Positions 58,960 to 64,000 of a DNA stretch of 64,000 bases are shown piece by piece. The notes beneath the pieces were generated by a model that had not been told where the DNA came from, ran no database searches, and saw nothing but the letters and a program-made list of their open reading frames with translations. Origin of the DNA: Dasypus novemcinctus (Eukaryota > Chordata > Mammalia > Cingulata > Dasypodidae); assembly GCF_030445035.2 (NCBI RefSeq), contig NC_080680.1, positions 48,063,212-48,127,211 of the forward strand. Direction: 5' to 3'. How positions within the stretch are numbered: the first letter of the stretch is position 1; the number at the start of each line of letters is the position of its first letter. Made by a program: the position numbers and the translations under genes.

Positions 58960-59369
58960 ACCTGAATCCTATCCCTAACAAAGACATGTTCAACTCCTAA
59001 CCCCTCATCTTGTAGAAATGAACCCATTTGTAAATAGGATCTTTGAAGATATTATTAAGTTGAGGCTAAACTGAATCAGATGAGCCTTAATCCAATATGA
59101 CTTAATCCTCCCTATAAACAGAGGAAATTTGGACATTCAGCAGGAGACAGATGGGGAAAGAGACAGCATGTAGAGACAGTGCGTGAAGGAGGAAGAGTTT
59201 GCTAGTGGATTACCAGCAAGCCATCACCAGAACACTATGAACTTCAGAGACAGCATGATCCTTCTGACACCTTCTCCAAACTATGAGACAATAAATTCCT
59301 GTTGTTCAAGCCAGTTAGGCTGTGGCTCTTTGTTACAGCAGCCTGGCAAACTGAGTATATCATTAAGTC
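58960..59369 (+). repeat. MaLR-like LTR (MLT1/MST type)
   Basis: CAACTCCTAACCCCTCATCTTG start, GAGACAATAAATTCCTGTTG poly(A)-signal region and TTTGTTACAGCAGCCTGGCA end follow the MaLR LTR layout. Confidence 0.65.
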
Positions 59370-59955
59370 GTACTTTAGTTTTCTTGGTGTCAAGCAAATG
59401 CCATGCAATGTGTTGGCTTAAACAATGGGAATTTTGAGAGCTCACAGTTTTGAGGCGAGGAGAAAGTACAAATCAACGCATTATCAAAGCAATGTTTTCT
59501 TCCTGAAGTCTGGCATTCTGGGGCTGGCTGCTTGCAATCTTTGGTCCTTGGCCTCTCTGTCACATGGCAATGCACATGGTGGTCTTTCCTAGCCCCTCTG
59601 TTCTCTCCTGGGTTCTCCTGACTTTCAACTTCTTTCCACGGCTTTTTTTCCTCTGTCTGAATTTCATTCTGCTTAAAGGACTCCAGTATTAGGATTAAGA
59701 CTCATCCTGGGGAGTGAATGTGGCTCAAGTGGTTGAGCACTGGCTTCCCACATAAGAAGTCCCAGGTTCAATCTCTGCCCCCTAAAAATAAAAAAAAAAA
59801 ATAAAAAACAAACCTCTCCTGATTGAGGTAGGCCCCAACTTAACTGAAGTAACCTTATCAAAAAGTCCTACTTATAATGGGTTCACACCCACAGGAATGG
59901 GTTAAGTTTAAGAACGTGTTTTTCTGGGAGTACATACAGCTCCAAACCACAACTA
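59370..59955 (-). repeat. Second copy of the 47.6-kb repeat
   Basis: CAATGGGAATTTTGAGAGC, GTCACATGGCAATGCACATGG and a shared CTGAATTTCATTCT stretch show the relationship. Confidence 0.5.
59704..59810 (+). repeat. Short tRNA-derived SINE monomer
   Basis: GGGGAGTGAATGTGGCTCAAG head, B box GGTTCAATCTC and A-rich tail, inside the repeat at 59370-59950. Confidence 0.7.
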
Positions 59956-60339
59956 GCTTCTAGCCAGTGAAGTTTTTTTAACTGTGAAAGATTTTATTTG
60001 TTCAACAATTATTTATTGGGTACCTACTATCAGCTAGGCACTGTTTAGGTGCTAAGGATACATCAGTGGGCATAGCAACAAAAAATGTCTTTGTTCATAG
60101 AGCTTACTTATGTTCATATGAAAAAAAATTAATAGCATAAATACCCATATATCATCATGTAGCTTAAAACTCAGGATGGCCATTTACCAGAGGCTCTGGC
60201 CACTTTATAAAAAGTCCTGATGAAAACTGATTCCTCCATAATTAGCTTGGCTTCATATCTTATTTGCCCCCTTCTTTTTATTTTGTTACATTTTTAATTT
60301 TGTAGTGTGGCTTCAAATATCCTAATATTGACTTAAAAA

Positions 60340-62262
60340 CCAATAGGAAGTTGCCCTTCAAAATGGTCCCTCAAATGGGAACACTCATCCACTGCCGGTG
60401 GGAATGCAGAAGGATCCAGCCATTCCAGAGGACAGTTTGGCAGTTTCTCAAAAAACTGGCTATAGATTTGCCCTATGACCCAGCAATTCCACTGCTGGGT
60501 ATATACCCAGTAGAACTGAAAACAGGGACACAAACCAGTATATGCACACCAATGTTCATAGCAGCACTATTCACTATTGCCAAATGTTGGAATCAACCCA
60601 AATGCCCATCAACAGATGAATTGATAAATAAAATGTGGTATATACATACAATGGAATACTACTCAGCTGTAAGAACAAATATAGTACAAACACATGTGAT
60701 AACATGGATGAATCTTGAGAACCTTATGTTGAGTGAAGCAACCCAGGCATTGAAGGACAAATACTACATGACCAGAAGCGGACTTGGCCCAGTGGTTAGG
60801 GCATCTGTCTACCACATGGGAGGTCCATGATTCAAACCCCGGGGCCTCCTTGACCCATGTGGAGCTGGCTGATGCGCAGTGCTGATGCATGCAAGGAGTG
60901 CCATGCCACACAGGGGTGTCCCCGTGTAGGGAAGCCCTACGTACAAGAAGTGCGCCCTGTAAGGAGAGCCACCCAGCGTGAAAGAAAGTTCAGCCTGCCT
61001 AGGAATAGCACCGCACACATGGAGAGCTGACACAACGAGATGATGTAACAAAAAGAAACACAGATTCCCATGCTGCTGACAGCAACAGAAGTGGACAAAG
61101 AATACGCAACAAATAGACACAGAGAACAGACAACAGGGGCGGGGTGGGGGGGAAGAGGAGAGAAAAAAAAAGTTGAAAAAAAAATACTACATGACCTCTC
61201 TGATATGAAATAAGTAAACCAAGCTGTCTCAGAGAGCTAGAGACTGGATGATAGGTTTAAAGGAAGTTGGGGGGTAGAGGAAGGTTGCAAGCTGACATCT
61301 ACATGGATGAAATCTATGGTAAGCTGGAGGTAAGTATTTGTACAGGGAAGGGATAAAATGAAGGCACAGGGATACCTTTGGGTGGGGCTTTGTGAGCTTG
61401 AGGGGGGCTAGGAATAGGAGGAAGGTCAGATGGCCCAAGAAATTGGGGGGAGGTTGGGGGAAACATTTGAACATAGGAGATTGTCAGGTATGTGGTTGAA
61501 ATAATAACTTAGAGAAAACTCTTTAGAAAATATAATACAGAAGGTTACCTGGTTAAGATGCTTAAGTGGAGGCATCTGACACAGGGAAAGCTTCTAGAGA
61601 GTGTGTGAGTGCTCATTTTGTCATAGTGGGTTATATCATTGGGTGGAGACCCATACAATGAGAGTGAAGGTTTACCCACATCCTGGGGAGGATCGATGTT
61701 CTCAAACGGGGAATTTTATCTCTTGAGAGAATAGGTGGCTCCCAATGGGTTAGAGCAGTCAAGTACGTCAAGCCCTCAACATTACTGCAAGTATTTCTGA
61801 ATATGGTCTTCAAGTAATGAAGATTGATTGTCGTGGTGGGCCCTGAGGGGAGGGGGAAAGAGGTGTTGAATACATGGTATCAGTGTAACTGTGGGGCAAT
61901 GGAAGTGTTCCACAAGATCATGCAATGACGGATATAGGACATGTTAAATTACACCAAAAATGTATAAAAGTCTATAGGCTAAAATGCAAACCAGAATATA
62001 TAACATAAGATAACTAAAAATCTAGAAAGTGGTATAATTGAAAATGTAAACCACAATGTAAACACAAATGGAACCATGTTTGAAAGCTATTGTTTCAACA
62101 TCTGTACATCAGCTGCAGCAAATATAATATGAACATGTAAAAAGATCATTGCTGGGGAAGGAAGAAAGGGTTTCATATTGGATATATGGGAGTACCATAT
62201 ATTGTATATGTGAATTACTGTGATCTAAAACTTATGTGAAGACAAACTTAATAATTAGAAAA
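60340..62262 (+). mobile_element. L1 ORF2 3' end and 3' UTR
   Basis: GGGTATATACCCAGTAGAAC, TGGAATACTACTCAGC and following text are the end of ORF2; 61190 onward is 3' UTR with a final A-rich tail. A SINE sits at 60774-61181. Confidence 0.85.
60774..61181 (+). repeat. DAS-type SINE in L1
   Basis: Full length, duplication AAATACTACATGACC at 60759-60773 and 61182-61196. Confidence 0.92.
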
Positions 62263-62639
62263 AAAAGAAAGGATGTAGACACTGAGGAAGAAATGGAAGA
62301 AATTGCCTTGCCACTGTACATACAGGGCAACACCTATAGCAGTGATGAAAGACAAAATGTCAAAAACAAAGTTTTTTCATTTTTTCATTTTTTGATACAA
62401 TTTATTTTTCCTTTATTTACTTTTTCTAAATTACTATATTCCATTTCACTATTGATGGAACCTGGCAATATATTAGGCTTCCTTTTTAAAGTTTTGGACT
62501 ACAGAGAGGTTCAACTGTGGCAGGGAGGAACATGGGTGTGGGGTGTTATTGATAAGGGGCACATGGTTGAGAGGGAGTTCTCCAGGCATGTATACAGGGT
62601 ACATAAAAATGTTTGGACATTTTCATAGTGGTTTTAGTT

Positions 62640-64000
62640 AAAAACAACAACTGATGGAGAGCTGAGTTCCTTGCCAGGGGAGCTTTATCACATTCCCCAA
62701 TGGAACAGCAACAATCCTCCAAGTGCAATGGCAAAGACCAAAAAACTCGGATGGTCCAACAATGAGCCCTTGATACTGATGGCTACAATTATGAGTCTGT
62801 GTGCCTGAAATATGAACTAGGCCTAGAGCTGCAGGGTGCCTAAGAGTTACCTCCTGATCCGCGGTTCAAACCCCGGGCCTTCTTGACCCGTGTGGAGCTG
62901 GCCCATGCGCAGTGCTGATGCGCACAAGGAGTGCCGCACCATGCAGGGGTGTCCCCCGCGTAGGGGAGCCCCACGTGCAAGGAGTGCACCCGTAAGGAGA
63001 GCCGCCCAGCGTGAAAGAAAGTGCAGACTGCCCAGGAATGGCGCCACCCACACTTCCCATGCCACTGACAACAACAGAAGCGGACAAAGAAACAAGACGC
63101 AGCAAACAGACACAGAGAACAGACAACCGTGGGGGGGGGGGGGGGATTAAATAAATAAATAAATCTTTAAAAAAAAAAAAAAAAGAGTTACCTCCTGAGA
63201 GCCTCCATGTTGCTCAAATGTGGCCACTCTCTAAGCCAAACTCAGCATGTAAATGCATTACCTTCCCCACAGCATGGAACATGACTCCTGGGGATGAGCC
63301 TCCCTGGCACCAAGGTACTACTACCAAGCACCAGCTGATGATGTAACTAGAAAAAGTCCTTGAATAAAAGAGTCAACTCAGACCAGCAGAATATCTCAGC
63401 CTACATGTAATATCAGGTATTAAAAGCTGCTTTTTGACCTTGGATAAAAGGGGAAAATGAAAGGACAAATGAGTTTATATGGCTATGAGTCTCCAAAAAA
63501 GAGTCAAGCAGTGATCAGAGGAGCAATCCTTATGCATGCCTCAGCAGGGTACCAGAGACAGTCAAAGTTGATCCAAGCCCAGGTACTGCTTCTTCTGAGG
63601 GCTACAGAGACCCACAGGTTCTATGGTCATGGCAGATGGCTCTGGAGTTCAGGGCCATGTCAGTTGGCCCTACTTCGGAATTCATGTTCCTGAGTGTGAT
63701 AGAGTTGGATCAGATATAACCTTTCTACACATGCCTCTTCTGTTACTTGGACCTGTGGTTTGTGTTTGGGTTGGTGTATACTCAGGAGACCTGAATCTCT
63801 GAACTGTCCATGTAACAGCCAGGCCCTGAGCCTCAGCAGACTTGCAACTCCTACCCTCTGGTTTATTGGACTTCCTGGCCAGCTAACAGGGAGGTGAAGA
63901 AGATCAACCACCATACCAGGGAGCCAAGGGTGCCTACAAATGCAAGCAGGAGAATTGCATCCATCATCCATGTGGAATCTAAGCCCCCTCTTGATGTAGA
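62640..64000 (+). mobile_element. L1 3' UTR, running off the window
   Basis: The GGAACATGACTCCTGGGGAT segment near 63280 is shared with 49440-49490. No coding capacity. A SINE sits at 62858-63182. Confidence 0.65.
62858..63182 (+). repeat. DAS-type SINE, 5'-truncated at the B box
   Basis: It begins TCCGCGGTTCAAACCCC, so the A box is missing. Duplication AAGAGTTACCTCCTGA at 62842-62857 and 63183-63198. Confidence 0.92.

Overview
The window is mammalian nuclear DNA, almost certainly from an armadillo (Dasypus or a close xenarthran). About twenty copies of a tRNA-derived SINE with the structure of the DAS family are present. Each has a TGGCCCAGTGG-type A box, a GGTTCAAACCC-type B box, and an A-rich tail ending in AATAAATCTTT and poly(A). 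DAS elements are known as the dominant armadillo SINEs. No bacterial genes, structural RNA genes or CRISPR arrays are visible. Nearly every long open frame is a SINE, LINE or endogenous-retrovirus (ERV) reading frame, and most are antisense shadows.

The only convincing host gene is at 54909-55640. It is an intronless, intact 243-codon frame of the tumor protein D52 family, closest in layout to TPD52L2 and most likely the retrogene TPD52L3. It carries an N-terminal extension over a degenerate tandem repeat and a C-terminal tail of decapeptide-like repeats.

Layout: 1-6741 is SINEs, MIRs, LINE-1 (L1) 3' ends and a solo ERVL LTR (3882-4343, perfect 5-bp duplication). 6742-14642 is a near-complete ERVL provirus inserted into an L1. 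It has both LTRs, a tRNA-Leu-like primer binding site, gag, protease, RT, RNase H, integrase and a dUTPase remnant, and two other LTRs have landed inside it. 14643-19061 is the rest of that L1, a MIR and unassigned sequence. 19062-37785 is a minus-strand class I (ERV1) provirus with a 4-bp target duplication. Its 5' LTR was split by an L1 (26911-36940). That L1 was in turn split by a minus-strand class II ERV (30410-35641, tRNA-Lys primer site, 6-bp duplication), which contains a SINE. A second SINE sits exactly on the L1's 3' target duplication.

37786-46479 is a second ERV1 provirus of the same internal family on the plus strand, so two related proviruses lie tail-out in inverted orientation. 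Both keep gag, protease or env remnants. In both, pol stops near the start of RT and is followed by a long AT-rich non-coding segment, which suggests a non-autonomous family. 46480-54300 holds SINEs, a MaLR-like repeat and a 3'-end L1. 53860-58960 is the TPD52-like gene with mostly unique flanks. 58960-64000 is a MaLR-like LTR, a second copy of the 47.6-kb repeat, L2-like fragments and two L1 3' regions.

All retroviral coding regions are broken. Boundaries were read by eye from LTR ends and target-site duplications. Family names rest on recognised motifs, not on a database search.
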